Assembly (NCBI GenBank): GCA_964588685.1
Contig: CAZPQG010000004.1
Coordinates: 1 to 64,000, forward strand
Source of the DNA: CAYVBW01 sp964588685
Lineage (GTDB): Bacteria; Patescibacteriota; Microgenomatia; UBA1400; PJMF01
Direction of reading: 5' to 3'
Length of the DNA stretch: 64,000 bases
Shown: piece by piece, positions 35,588 to 46,525 of the stretch
How the letters are laid out: every line of letters begins with the position of its first letter
Numbering within the stretch: the stretch's first letter is position 1
Translations under genes and position numbers: made by a program
Notes under the pieces: generated by a model
The model's database searches: none
The model's input: the letters and a program-made list of their open reading frames with translations, nothing else
Told to the model about the DNA's origin: nothing

Positions 35588-36583
35588 TTACTCTAGAATT
35601 TTTTGTAAAACTTTTTTCGCTGTTTTAGGCTGCTGACAACCTTCCAATAAATCTGCAAAATAATGACCATGCGGCATTGGAGCATGGTTTATTTCATTAA
35701 AACCAATTTGTTTGGGTTGCCAAGATTGAGTAATATTGGGAGCAATAACATCTATACCTAAAAAGGGAACATCAACTGCTCGAGCCGCATCAGAAAATAA
35801 TTGCAAATATTGACTTTGAACTGCCGACAATTCAACCCTAACTATATCGCCGCCCGGATCAAAATTACAAACCAGTCTTAAGTAAGCAGTTTGACCTTCA
35901 GGCAAAACTGTATCTAAACTATAGCCTTGCCGCTGTAAGTGTTTTTTAGTTACTTTATCAACCAACATCTCATCAAAACCATACCGAATTCTAAATTCAC
36001 TTTTGTCATCAATTAATGCCTGCACTGTAGACTGCCCATCACCAGTTACATGAGCAGCAATTCGCTCCACAATATCAATAATCTCTCCATTTAACACTAG
36101 AACTCGATACTCATGATCGCCTGACAAATAATTTTCTATCACAGCATATTTTGTAGACCATTGATTTTTAATTTCTTGCAGGGCTTGTTTGGTTTCAGCT
36201 TCGTTTTGAGGCAAAATAGTTACACCATAACCTAATGATTTACCAATAGGTTTGATCACTACTTGAAAATTTTTTTGTTGACAATAAACTAAAGCCTGTT
36301 TGATAGCATTAGCGTTTTGCAGGTTAACCAGGAGTTGAGCAGGGACAAAATTAGCGAGTTCTTTTTGCAACAAATTATTAGATAGAGCTTTATTTTTACC
36401 GATAAAACTCTGAACTAAATCATTAATGTCTAAATTGTTCTTATAAATTTTTAATTTGTTGGCGTTGTGACTCACAACAACTAAGCTGTGTTGATGGTCC
36501 AAAATACTAATCTCATAATCAAGCTGCTTAGCTGCCGATAAATAAATATTAGTATGAAAATTTTCAACAATCTGCTCAATCAC
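35588..36583 (-). CDS. ATP-grasp protein like the cyanophycin synthetase ATP-grasp half
   Basis: A 331-residue ATP-grasp ligase starting at GTG. VVIKPIGKSLGYGVTILPQN (about 106-125) is the ATP-binding loop. YRVLVLNGEIIDIVERIAAH followed by VTGDGQSTVQALID (about 168-200) is the pattern seen in cyanophycin synthetase and related glutathione-synthase-like enzymes. FLGIDVIAP and FNEINHAPM near 280-305 form the metal site. Cyanophycin synthetase combines such a domain with a Mur ligase in one chain; here the Mur ligase half is separate (32959-34347). There is no cyanophycinase in the window. The product may be a poly-amino acid or a modified peptide. Confidence 0.75.
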   Translation of the reverse strand: MIEQIVENFHTNIYLSAAKQLDYEISILDHQHSLVVVSHNANKLKIYKNNLDINDLVQSFIGKNKALSNNLLQKELANFVPAQLLVNLQNANAIKQALVYCQQKNFQVVIKPIGKSLGYGVTILPQNEAETKQALQEIKNQWSTKYAVIENYLSGDHEYRVLVLNGEIIDIVERIAAHVTGDGQSTVQALIDDKSEFRIRYGFDEMLVDKVTKKHLQRQGYSLDTVLPEGQTAYLRLVCNFDPGGDIVRVELSAVQSQYLQLFSDAARAVDVPFLGIDVIAPNITQSWQPKQIGFNEINHAPMPHGHYFADLLEGCQQPKTAKKVLQKILE

Positions 36584-36853
36584 AAATTATTTTTCTAGTT
36601 GATAGCTAGTAATCTTAATTATATCAAGCTTAGAACAATATTAAATCTCGTAATAAATTAAGTATAAATGCTAAAATACATTTCTGATACAATCAGCCTT
36701 ATTAATCGATAATTATGTTTACAGTAAAAGAAAAATGATAAAATAAACTCATTGTTGAATCAAATTGAGTTTGTCTCTAGAAGAGAGAAGGCAGTAAATT
36801 ATAATTAAAATATAATTGAAAACAAACAAATTATGTAATTCACAATAATTATT

Positions 36854-37147
36854 ATGAAACCAAAAGAAATTGAACAGCTTAATCAAAATCTTAATAAATT
36901 AATTGACAGATTGGATAAACAAAACAGTTTAGCTAAAAATTTTATTATTTCTATTATTCGCGGAGTAGGTTATTTTATTGGAGTGACTATAGTGGCTGGT
37001 ATTATTATTTATTTTCTGGCACAAGCGGCAAAATCAATTACTCAGCAGTCCTTTTTTAAAAATTTTATTAATCAAGAAACAATAGAAAAATTTGATCTGC
37101 AAGAAAACCTAAACCAAGAGAGCGGACAATATGACAGTGTAGAATGA
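36854..37147 (+). CDS. DUF5665-like single-pass membrane protein
   Basis: A 97-residue protein. Residues 1-30 form a polar, coiled-coil-like helix (EQLNQNLNKLIDRLDKQN). Residues about 32-58 carry IIRGVGYFIGVTIVAGIIIYFLA, the membrane segment typical of DUF5665 proteins, and a short acidic tail follows. Function is unknown. It lies alone upstream of the 16S rRNA on the same strand, with about 50 bp to the putative rRNA promoter. Confidence 0.65.
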   Translation: MKPKEIEQLNQNLNKLIDRLDKQNSLAKNFIISIIRGVGYFIGVTIVAGIIIYFLAQAAKSITQQSFFKNFINQETIEKFDLQENLNQESGQYDSVE

Positions 37148-37200
37148 ATAATATAACAGTCATGAATAATTTTTTCTCCTTTTAAACAAATTTATTAGCG

Positions 37201-37228
37201 TTGACTTTTATATCTTTTATGATAATAT
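37201..37228 (+). promoter_or_regulatory. Putative 16S rRNA promoter
   Basis: TTGACT (37201-37206) and TAATAT (37223-37228) are 16 bp apart. Transcription from near 37235 would give a leader of about 380 nt before mature 16S. The leader holds hairpins at 37318-37336 (AGGCAAT/ATTGCCT) and 37527-37562 (13 bp with one bulged A) and the 5' arm of the processing stem. Confidence 0.5.
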
Positions 37229-37491
37229 TAATTTATCTTTAAAAGTCTAGCCTTTTCAAAATTAAGCTGGATACTATAAAGGTTTCCATAAATAAAAATA
37301 AGATTTTTCTTTTAAAGAGGCAATTTTATATTGCCTTGATCTTATTGTATGCACCTTAACAACTGAAGAGACAGAACAAGAATATAGTTAATTAAATTAA
37401 TTTTAATTAACTAGTACAAACACGCTAATTCATAACGAAACGTAATCCGGCAACTAACTGCAGCAGCAGTCGGTTGCAGATAACAACCATG

Positions 37492-37517
37492 TGGTATAAA
37501 CATGGTGATAAAAATCG
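37492..37517 (+). other. 5' arm of the 16S processing stem
   Basis: These 26 bases pair along their full length with 39250-39275 (24 Watson-Crick and 2 G-U pairs), bracketing the 16S gene. Such stems are cut by RNase III or similar enzymes to release pre-16S. Confidence 0.85.
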
Positions 37518-37616
37518 CTAGAGGTCTTCACTAACTATGCCAATACGCCGCATAGTAGTGAATCTCAAATGAATTCAATTTTTAAGTCTGTTTAACAGAT
37601 TTAAAATATACAAATT

Positions 37617-39160
<1,544 letters not shown>

Positions 39161-39249
39161 TAAGGAGATTGGTAAGGGGTACACGACCCTCTTTCTCCAG
39201 ATCAACTGCAAAGTTGATGAAAAAACCCTGGGAAATTTCCCTTCCAGGT

Positions 39250-39275
39250 CGATTTTTATCACCGTGTTTGTACCA
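39250..39275 (+). other. 3' arm of the 16S processing stem
   Basis: It pairs with 37492-37517. Between mature 16S and this arm lie a hairpin ATCAACT/AGTTGAT (about 39201-39218) and an inverted repeat CCTGG/CCAGG with an internal GGGAAA/TTTCCC. The presence of both arms shows the 16S is processed as a unit of its own. Confidence 0.85.
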
Positions 39276-39703
39276 GATTTTGTCTCTTTAGTTTGTTAAT
39301 TAATTTAAACTCAAGCATGTTAAAATCATGTTTTTTTAAATTAATATTATTTTTAGCCTAATTTAACCTAATTTACCCTGGCTTTAATTAAATTATAACT
39401 TTAAAATTTTAAGGCTAAATAATTTCCCCCTCCTGACAAAGCCCTCAAAAGCATTATTAATCCTGCTTAATAGCTCTTTTTATAAACTACTGCTAATTTT
39501 AGTATTTTTATGTGTTTTAAAATATACCTATATATCAAGTAAAGTAACGCCACATGTAAATTAGCAAACTAATCAAAACTCTGCTAAAATAACACTTCAC
39601 AGCTAAAACTTTATCTATTAAAATAATAAAATATCGATCTTAACAATCATATTATTTAAATTAAGCGTTGCTCATTACTTAAGTTAGCAGTCATTTACCT
39701 CAT
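39276..39703. other. AT-rich intergenic region without 23S, 5S or tRNA
   Basis: These 428 bp between the 16S stem and clpB contain no 23S start, no tRNA-Ile or tRNA-Ala spacer and no open frame of note. I saw no CIRCE element before clpB and no clear promoter, only AT-rich sequence. Confidence 0.6.
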
Positions 39704-42262
39704 ATGAATCTTGAAAAATTTACCACTAAATCAGCAGAGGCCATGCAGCAAGCTATTCAATTAGCTATGCAGTTCAAACATCAAACACTTGAGCCATTGC
39801 ATCTACTTCTGACTCTTATTCAACAAACCGACGGTGTTGTACCTTCACTCTTAAAAAAATTGGAGGCTGAACCATCTAAAATCACAGCAAAAATCAAACA
39901 AGAACTTAAGTCTAAGCCCACAGTCAGTCAGGCTGCTCAACCGTATCTGTCCAGCGATTTACAAAAAGTTTTAAACCAAGCAGAAACAGAAGCCGGCAAG
40001 CTGCAAGATGAATTTATTAGTACTGAGCATCTATTTTTAGCCTTAATGGATCTAAAAACGGTTCAAAACTTAATTCCCATCCACAAAAAAGAAGCAAAGG
40101 AGAGTTTAAAAAAAATAAGAGGCAGCCAAAAAGTAACTGACCGTAATCCAGAAAATAAATATCAAGTTTTAGAAAAATACACTCAAGATTTTACTCAGTT
40201 AGCTCGTGAGGGAAAAGTTGATCCTGTTATTGGCCGCAATGAAGAAATTAGACGAATCACGCAAATTTTATCCAGGCGCACTAAAAACAATCCGGTTTTA
40301 GTTGGTCCACCCGGGACCGGTAAAACTGCCATTGTCGAAGGTCTAGCTAAAAAAATCATAGACAACGAAGTGCCTGACGCTCTTAAACACAAACGTATTT
40401 TAAATTTACAAATTGGCACTTTGTTAGCCGGCGCTAAATATCGAGGGGAATTTGAAGATCGATTGAAGGCAGTCATTAAGGAAGTTGAAAAGAATGAAGG
40501 TGAGATCATCATGTTTGTAGATGAGATCCACAGTATTGTTGGTGCCGGTGCTGCTGAAGGCAGCACTGATGCTGGCAATATGCTGAAACCTGCTTTAGCA
40601 CGCGGCACACTGCGCATGATCGGCGCTACCACTCTTAAGGAATATCGTAAATATGTTGAAAAAGACGCTGCTTTAGAAAGAAGATTTCAACCAGTCATGA
40701 TTGATGAGCCGTCAGTTGAAGAAACTATTTCTATCCTGCGAGGAATAAAAGATAAATATGAAGCTCATCATGGAGTCCGAATCCGAGACAATGCCTTAGT
40801 AGCAGCAGCCCAACTATCCGACCGCTACATTAATGACCGTTTTTTGCCCGATAAAGCGATTGATTTAATGGATGAAGCAGCTGCCGCCATTAGAATTGAG
40901 ATCGACAGCAAGCCGGTTCAAATCGATCAACTTGAAAAAAAGATTAGGCAATTAGAAATAGAACGAGAAGCCCTTAAAAAAGAGGAGGACAAAAGCAGCC
41001 AAGAAAGAATGGAGCAAATTAAGCAGGAATTAGCAGAATTAAAAGAAAAACATCAGGAGCTAAATTTACGCTGGCAAAACGAAAAAAGTATTTTAGATGA
41101 AGTAAAAAATTTAAATCAGCAGCTTGATGAATTACGCGAAGAGGCTGAACGAGCAGAGCGTAATTACAATTTACAAAAGGCGGCTGAAATTAATTACGGC
41201 AAAATTCCTGAGATTGAAGAGAAATTAAAAGAAAAACAGCAAAAATTAAATGAAATTCAAGAGGACAGCAAGTTGCTCAAAGAAGAAGTGGACCAGGATG
41301 ATATTGCGCGCATTTTAGCTCGCTGGACCGGCATTCCGGTAGAAAAAATGCTTCAGTCAGAAAAAGAAAAGCTGACTCATCTGGAAGAGGAGCTGGCAAA
41401 AAGAGTAGTCGGTCAAAAACAAGCTATTAAAGCTGTTTCCAACGCTGTTCGCCGCAATCGAGTCGGCCTAACACAAGCTAACCGGCCCATTGGTTCTTTT
41501 ATCTTTTTAGGCCCAACCGGAGTTGGCAAAACCGAACTAGCTAAAACTTTAGCTGAGTTTATGTTTGATGATGAAGATAAAATGATCCGCATTGACATGA
41601 GTGAATATATGGAACGTCATTCTGTCGCTCGCTTGATTGGCTCACCACCGGGGTATGTCGGCTATGAAGAAGGAGGACAGTTAACTGAAGCGGTGCGTAG
41701 AACACCTTACAGCGTGGTGCTGCTGGATGAAATAGAGAAGGCTCATCCGGAAGTGTTTAATATACTGCTGCAAATCTTAGACGACGGCAGATTGACTGAT
41801 GCTAAAGGCAGAACTGTAGATTTTAAAAATACAGTTATCATCATGACTTCTAATTTAGGCAGTGATTTTATTGCCCAGCATGTAGATGATCGCGAGCAGC
41901 AGGAAGCAGCAGTAATGCAGGAGCTTAAAAGTGAGTTTAAGCCGGAGTTCTTAAATAGATTAGATGACGTTATTATCTTCCAACCACTGTCGCAAGAGCA
42001 AATTAAAAAAATAGTCAGACTGCAAATACAGCAATTAACTGAACAAATAGCTGAACAAAAATTAACCCTGAAAGTAACTGATGAAGCTGTTGAATATTTT
42101 GCTAAAACAGGTTTTGATCCAGTCTTTGGAGCCAGACCAATTCGCCGCTTATTGCAAAAAGAGATTCTAGACACTCTTTCTATGAAAATGTTAAGCGGAA
42201 AAATTGAGCCTGAAAGTACAGTTGCTGTTGATTGGGATGGAGAGAAAGTGGTTATTGAATAA
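39704..42262 (+). CDS. clpB: ATP-dependent disaggregase ClpB
   Basis: An AAA+ chaperone that rescues aggregated proteins with DnaK. The N-terminal Clp repeat domain spans about 1-140. The first ATPase has Walker A GPPGTGKT near 202, and the second has GPTGVGKT near 603 with YMERHSVARLIGSPPGYVGY after it. Between them (about 395-530) is the long E/K/Q-rich coiled-coil M domain that separates ClpB from ClpA/ClpC. The 852-residue length is normal. No ClpP-binding loop of the IGF/IGL type is evident. It lies between the 16S gene and tRNA-Ile. Unlike lon it has no visible CIRCE operator. Confidence 0.95.
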   Translation: MNLEKFTTKSAEAMQQAIQLAMQFKHQTLEPLHLLLTLIQQTDGVVPSLLKKLEAEPSKITAKIKQELKSKPTVSQAAQPYLSSDLQKVLNQAETEAGKLQDEFISTEHLFLALMDLKTVQNLIPIHKKEAKESLKKIRGSQKVTDRNPENKYQVLEKYTQDFTQLAREGKVDPVIGRNEEIRRITQILSRRTKNNPVLVGPPGTGKTAIVEGLAKKIIDNEVPDALKHKRILNLQIGTLLAGAKYRGEFEDRLKAVIKEVEKNEGEIIMFVDEIHSIVGAGAAEGSTDAGNMLKPALARGTLRMIGATTLKEYRKYVEKDAALERRFQPVMIDEPSVEETISILRGIKDKYEAHHGVRIRDNALVAAAQLSDRYINDRFLPDKAIDLMDEAAAAIRIEIDSKPVQIDQLEKKIRQLEIEREALKKEEDKSSQERMEQIKQELAELKEKHQELNLRWQNEKSILDEVKNLNQQLDELREEAERAERNYNLQKAAEINYGKIPEIEEKLKEKQQKLNEIQEDSKLLKEEVDQDDIARILARWTGIPVEKMLQSEKEKLTHLEEELAKRVVGQKQAIKAVSNAVRRNRVGLTQANRPIGSFIFLGPTGVGKTELAKTLAEFMFDDEDKMIRIDMSEYMERHSVARLIGSPPGYVGYEEGGQLTEAVRRTPYSVVLLDEIEKAHPEVFNILLQILDDGRLTDAKGRTVDFKNTVIIMTSNLGSDFIAQHVDDREQQEAAVMQELKSEFKPEFLNRLDDVIIFQPLSQEQIKKIVRLQIQQLTEQIAEQKLTLKVTDEAVEYFAKTGFDPVFGARPIRRLLQKEILDTLSMKMLSGKIEPESTVAVDWDGEKVVIE

Positions 42263-42399
42263 GCGCAAGATAAGCACAGAGTTTTATATTTTCATTCCCG
42301 GTATTTTTTACTCGTATAAACTCTAGCGTCAATGGTAAATTTATGCTAAAATTTAACTCTATTGTCGGGTCGTTGTCGCAACAGCTGACAATGAAGGCC

Positions 42400-42476
42400 G
42401 GGTGACTAGCTCAGTTGGTTAGAGCGCAGTCCTGATAAGACTGAGGTCCATGGTTCGAATCCATGGTCACCCACCA
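42400..42476 (+). tRNA. tRNA-Ile (anticodon GAT)
   Basis: Acceptor GGGTGAC/GTCACCC, D arm, anticodon stem CAGTC/GACTG with loop CTGATAA, and T arm TTCGAAT all fold. The anticodon is GAT. CCA is encoded (42474-42476), unlike in the other three tRNAs of the window. Confidence 0.96.
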
Positions 42477-42718
42477 GAATCTGAAGCTAGTTAGCAGCTA
42501 AATTAATTCCCGACCGTACACTGTTCATTGTTTCTAACAAACAATTAATCACTCTCATAATTGCTCCTTGCCGTTTTATTTTGTTTGCACTGATAAGCTT
42601 AAGTTTTTGCCTGTCAATGTTTAGAATACTAATATTCAACTCCGGGCAAAAAAGTTTTTCGACTGTTTTATATTTATTCATATTTTAAAAACAGCGCCCA
42701 AAATCCACTCGATGAGAC

Positions 42719-42752
42719 TTGAAATTTAGCACTCAAACATTTAGAATGCTAA
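42719..42752 (+). promoter_or_regulatory. lon promoter with embedded CIRCE (HrcA) operator
   Basis: TTGAAA (42719-42724) and TAGAAT (42742-42747) are exactly 17 bp apart. Overlapping them is TTAGCACTC-N9-GAATGCTAA at 42726-42752, which matches the CIRCE consensus TTAGCACTC-N9-GAGTGCTAA with one mismatch. HrcA bound there would block the polymerase, so the gene should be induced by heat or protein stress. The leader would be about 128 nt. A second inverted repeat, GAATGCT-AAC-AGCATTC (42744-42760), overlaps the right half. A further -10-like TATAAT lies at 42863-42868, closer to the start. Confidence 0.8.
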
Positions 42753-42881
42753 CAGCATTCAAATACTAATAACAATTCATTTAAACAACGCTAATTATAA
42801 AAAAATATTAATCTAAATTAATTTAAATTAATCATTAACAGATAAAATTTAAGATTCTCAGATATAATTAATCTTCAACTT

Positions 42882-45464
42882 ATGACAGATAGCAACAAAA
42901 AAAAAGACCATTCAAAAAAACCAGCTAGAAAAGTCAAGGCTAAATCAAAATCTTTAAATGATTTAATGAGGCAGGAAAAAATCAAAAAAATAGCTCAAAA
43001 AGAAAAAGCTAAGCAAAAAAAAGATGAGAGGATTAAAAAAAGCCTTCCTTCTGACAACTTCTCTTTACCCGTAATTCCTTTGCGGAAAGATATTTTGTTT
43101 CCTAATACTGAATCCGTACTTGTCTTTGGCCGACCATTCTCTGTTTCAGCCATTAAAAAAGCTGTTAAAGAAAACAAAATGGTAGTATTGCTGACTCAAA
43201 AAGAAGGTTCCATTGAAAAACCTAAGCCTGAAAATTTATATGAAGTCGGTGTGTTGGCTGTAGTTGAAAAAACTCTAAAAACAGAGGGTGATTTTAGCGC
43301 TTTAATGAGAGGAATTGCGCGAGTTAAAATTAATAATTTTATTCAGTTTGAACCTCATTTCAGAGCCCAAGTTGCTAAATTAAAAGAAGAAAAAGAAAAT
43401 GATGAAGAAGAAAGAGCCCTTACTGCTCACTTAAAACAACTCTTCCAAAAAATTGTGCAAATGGGCAAGCCTGTAGAGTTTTTAAATTTCATAAAATTTA
43501 TGAGCAGCACTGACAGCGGTGAAATGACGGATCAAATTGCCAGCACTCTTGATCTCGAAACAGATCAGCGTCAAAAATTGTTAGAAAACCTAAGCGTTAA
43601 GAACAGATTAAAATTCATTATCAAACAGCTTAACCATGAAATTAATGTCCTTGAGATTGAAAAAGACGTAGCACACAAAACACAAGAAAAATTCACCAAG
43701 CACATGAAGGAAAGCGTGCTAAGAGAAAGACTAAAAACAATTAAAAAAGAGTTGGGAGAATATGAAGAAGGAGAAGATCTAGCACAAAATTTTCAAGAAA
43801 AAATAAAAGACAAGGGTATTCCTCAAGAGGTTCAAGAAAAAATTAAAAAAGAAATCGACAGGCTGAGCAATATGTCGCCCAACAATCCTATGACCGGCTA
43901 TATCAGAGCTTGGCTCGATACCATGTTTGATATTCCCTGGAAAAGAAAAGACGAAAGTGAAATAGATCTTAAAGAAGCTAAAAAAATTTTAGACGAAAAT
44001 CACTATGGATTGAAAAAGGTTAAAGAAAGAGTTTTAGAATATATTGCTGTTTTGCAATTGAAAAAACAAGATCAAACAAATAACAACAAAACAACTAAAA
44101 ATAAAAAAGAACAAAAAGCAGCCACTAACCAACAAAATAATTTACCTACAATCTTATGTTTTGTCGGACCTCCCGGTGTTGGCAAAACCAGTATCAGCCG
44201 CGCTATTGCTGAATCTTTAGGGCGAAAGTTTACCAAAATTTCTTTGGGCGGTATTCGTGATGAAGCACAAATTAGGGGCCACCGCCGCACCTATGTGGGA
44301 GCCATGCCCGGGCAGATTATTAAAGGCATCATTTCTGCTGAAAGTAAAAATCCTGTCTTTGTATTAGACGAAATCGATAAAATTGCTCAAAGTTTTCGGG
44401 GAGACCCTTCAGCTGCTTTACTTGAAGTGCTTGATCCTGAACAGAACAAGGAATTCGAAGACCATTATCTAGATGTACCTTTTGACTTATCTGAAGTAAT
44501 TTTTATTACTACAGCTAATAAGCTGGACACTGTCCCTCCGGCCTTAAAAGATCGTTTAGAGATTATCAGATATCCCGGTTACACTTTTATCGAAAAATTT
44601 AATATTGCTAAAAAACATCTTTTGAAAAAAGTTTTGGCAGCCAATGGATTAACGGACAAAATGGTAGATTTTAGCGATGCAGCTATCAAAAAAATCATTC
44701 AACGCTACACAAAAGAAGCCGGAGTACGCGAACTTGAAAGAAAATTAAGTGAAGTTTGCAGAAAAATAGCCAAACAAATTGTAGAAAACGAAAATGAAGC
44801 AGGAAAAAAGAAGAAAAAAAAGGAGAAAGACGATAAAAAAGTTAGTGTCAAAATTTCAACCAAAAAAGTGCGTTCTTTGCTGGGACCCGAAGAATACGAC
44901 CTCACCTTGTTAGAAGAAGAGAATGAAGTCGGTGTTGCCACCGGACTAGCCTGGACTAGTGCCGGAGGAGATATTTTATTCATTGAGGCCGCTCTTGTCC
45001 CGGGTAAAGGTAAAATTAAATTAACCGGAAAATTAGGCGAAGTGATGCAAGAATCAGCTCAAACTGCCTTGACTTTTGTCAAAGCTCATGCTGAAGAATT
45101 AGATATTGACGAGGACAGATTTACCAAAACAGATATTCATATCCATGTACCTAAAGGAGCCATTCCCAAAGATGGACCTTCTGCCGGCATCACTTTAGCC
45201 ACTGCCATAGCTTCCGCTTTTACAGATAGACCGATTCAAAAAAATCTAGCTATGACCGGAGAAATTACTCTGCGTGGTAAAGTTTTGCGCATTGGAGGCT
45301 TGAAAGAAAAAATAATCGCCGGGCACTTAGCTGGAGCTAAAAAAGCTATTATTCCCCGGAAAAATAAAAGAGATTTGGAAGAAATCCCTAAACAAGTTAA
45401 GAAGGATATTGAATTTATTCCAGTAGATGAAGCTGTAGAAGTCTTAGATCTTGCTCTAAAATAA
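42882..45464 (+). CDS. lon: ATP-dependent protease Lon
   Basis: The AAA+ serine protease that degrades misfolded proteins. A Lys-rich N-terminal extension of about 55 residues precedes the LON substrate domain (LPVIPLRKDILFP near 62). Walker A is GPPGVGKTS near 430. The protease dyad is Ser767 in PKDGPSAG and Lys810 in GGLKEK, spaced 43 residues apart as in E. coli Lon. Two further Lys/Asn-rich insertions are seen, one just before Walker A (about 400-420) and one before the protease domain (about 640-660). At 860 residues it is longer than most LonA. A CIRCE operator lies in its promoter. Confidence 0.96.
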   Translation: MTDSNKKKDHSKKPARKVKAKSKSLNDLMRQEKIKKIAQKEKAKQKKDERIKKSLPSDNFSLPVIPLRKDILFPNTESVLVFGRPFSVSAIKKAVKENKMVVLLTQKEGSIEKPKPENLYEVGVLAVVEKTLKTEGDFSALMRGIARVKINNFIQFEPHFRAQVAKLKEEKENDEEERALTAHLKQLFQKIVQMGKPVEFLNFIKFMSSTDSGEMTDQIASTLDLETDQRQKLLENLSVKNRLKFIIKQLNHEINVLEIEKDVAHKTQEKFTKHMKESVLRERLKTIKKELGEYEEGEDLAQNFQEKIKDKGIPQEVQEKIKKEIDRLSNMSPNNPMTGYIRAWLDTMFDIPWKRKDESEIDLKEAKKILDENHYGLKKVKERVLEYIAVLQLKKQDQTNNNKTTKNKKEQKAATNQQNNLPTILCFVGPPGVGKTSISRAIAESLGRKFTKISLGGIRDEAQIRGHRRTYVGAMPGQIIKGIISAESKNPVFVLDEIDKIAQSFRGDPSAALLEVLDPEQNKEFEDHYLDVPFDLSEVIFITTANKLDTVPPALKDRLEIIRYPGYTFIEKFNIAKKHLLKKVLAANGLTDKMVDFSDAAIKKIIQRYTKEAGVRELERKLSEVCRKIAKQIVENENEAGKKKKKKEKDDKKVSVKISTKKVRSLLGPEEYDLTLLEEENEVGVATGLAWTSAGGDILFIEAALVPGKGKIKLTGKLGEVMQESAQTALTFVKAHAEELDIDEDRFTKTDIHIHVPKGAIPKDGPSAGITLATAIASAFTDRPIQKNLAMTGEITLRGKVLRIGGLKEKIIAGHLAGAKKAIIPRKNKRDLEEIPKQVKKDIEFIPVDEAVEVLDLALK

Positions 45465-45520
45465 ATACAATTATTTAATTATTGTCACTGGCTTAACTTT
45501 TTAAAAAATATTCTTCTGCT

Positions 45521-46465
45521 ATGAAAAACAAGCTTGTTTTATTTTTAGCCGTCGTCCTGATTATTGCATCAGCAGCAGGAGTCTATTTTTTAAATCCTTT
45601 TGCCAATAAAATCAAATCAGGCTTGCAGGTAGTCACACACGGCACCTCAGCCTCTCTCTTTTTAAATGATCATTATTTGGACAAAACTCCTTTTAATAAT
45701 GAACAAATTATGCCCGGTAAATATCAACTAAAAATTATTCCGGATGATTCTAATTTAGCCACTTATGAATTGCCGATTACTCTTAATAGAGGTTATCTGT
45801 CAGTGGTAATATGGAAACCGGGCAAAACCACTGAAACATCAGGTGGCATAATTTACGAACTAGAATCTTTATCCAACAAAAATGAAACTGAAGTTTCTAT
45901 CATCAGCAATCCGGATAATGCAATAGTCAATTTTGGCAATTATGAAGAAAAATTTACACCGCTTATTTTTAAAAATGTTGAGCCCGGTGATTATAATATC
46001 GAAATTAATCTAATTTCTTTTGATACTCAAAAACATACTGTTAAAGTAATTCAAGGGCACCGGCTTAATATTTTTACTAAGTTAGCCAAAAGTAAATCAG
46101 CTTTTCAGGAAGATGAAACTGCAGTTGACTCAGAAGCCAGCAGCGAAGAAGCAACAGATAGCGCCGATCTAGAAGAACAAACTGAAATGGATTTAATGGG
46201 CTCACAAATACTTAAAATCGCTAGCACCAATTTCTTTCAAGATGAAGTTGAGGTGCTGCGTGTGAGAGAAAAGCCATCACTGAATGATGATATTATCGGC
46301 TTCGCGGCCGTAGATAAAACTTATGAATATTTCGAGGAGAAAGAGGATTGGTTTAAAATTGAATTTATTGACCCGGTTGACAATATGGAAAAAATTGGCT
46401 GGGTGAGTGGAGCATATGTCCAAGTCTTAGATACCACTAATGAAGAAGCGACTGACACAGAGTAA
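45521..46465 (+). CDS. PEGA-domain protein with C-terminal SH3-like domain
   Basis: A 314-residue protein with an N-terminal signal or anchor helix (about 4-24). One diverged and one clear PEGA-type repeat follow: residues about 38-100, then VSIISNPDNAIVNFGNYEEKFTP and onward to about 190. An acidic linker (about 195-235) leads to a bacterial SH3-like domain (VLRVREKPSLNDD ... GWVSGAYVQVLD, about 245-307). PEGA and SH3b domains occur in envelope proteins and often bind surface polymers or peptidoglycan. It lies 56 bp after lon on the same strand and could be co-transcribed. It converges with the DUF2298 gene. Confidence 0.75.
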   Translation: MKNKLVLFLAVVLIIASAAGVYFLNPFANKIKSGLQVVTHGTSASLFLNDHYLDKTPFNNEQIMPGKYQLKIIPDDSNLATYELPITLNRGYLSVVIWKPGKTTETSGGIIYELESLSNKNETEVSIISNPDNAIVNFGNYEEKFTPLIFKNVEPGDYNIEINLISFDTQKHTVKVIQGHRLNIFTKLAKSKSAFQEDETAVDSEASSEEATDSADLEEQTEMDLMGSQILKIASTNFFQDEVEVLRVREKPSLNDDIIGFAAVDKTYEYFEEKEDWFKIEFIDPVDNMEKIGWVSGAYVQVLDTTNEEATDTE

Positions 46466-46525
46466 ACATATTTCAGCCTGCTTCAAACAAAACTGTTTTA
46501 ACTTTAAAATAAAAATTAAGTTAAA

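Noticed and set aside
39560..39703. CIRCE-like operator before clpB
   Set aside because: I searched for TTAGCACTC-like halves and found no paired match.
42487..42681. 64-residue open frame on the minus strand between tRNA-Ile and lon
   Set aside because: No Shine-Dalgarno, no recognisable motif and no good promoter; the tRNA and the CIRCE promoter of lon account for the region.
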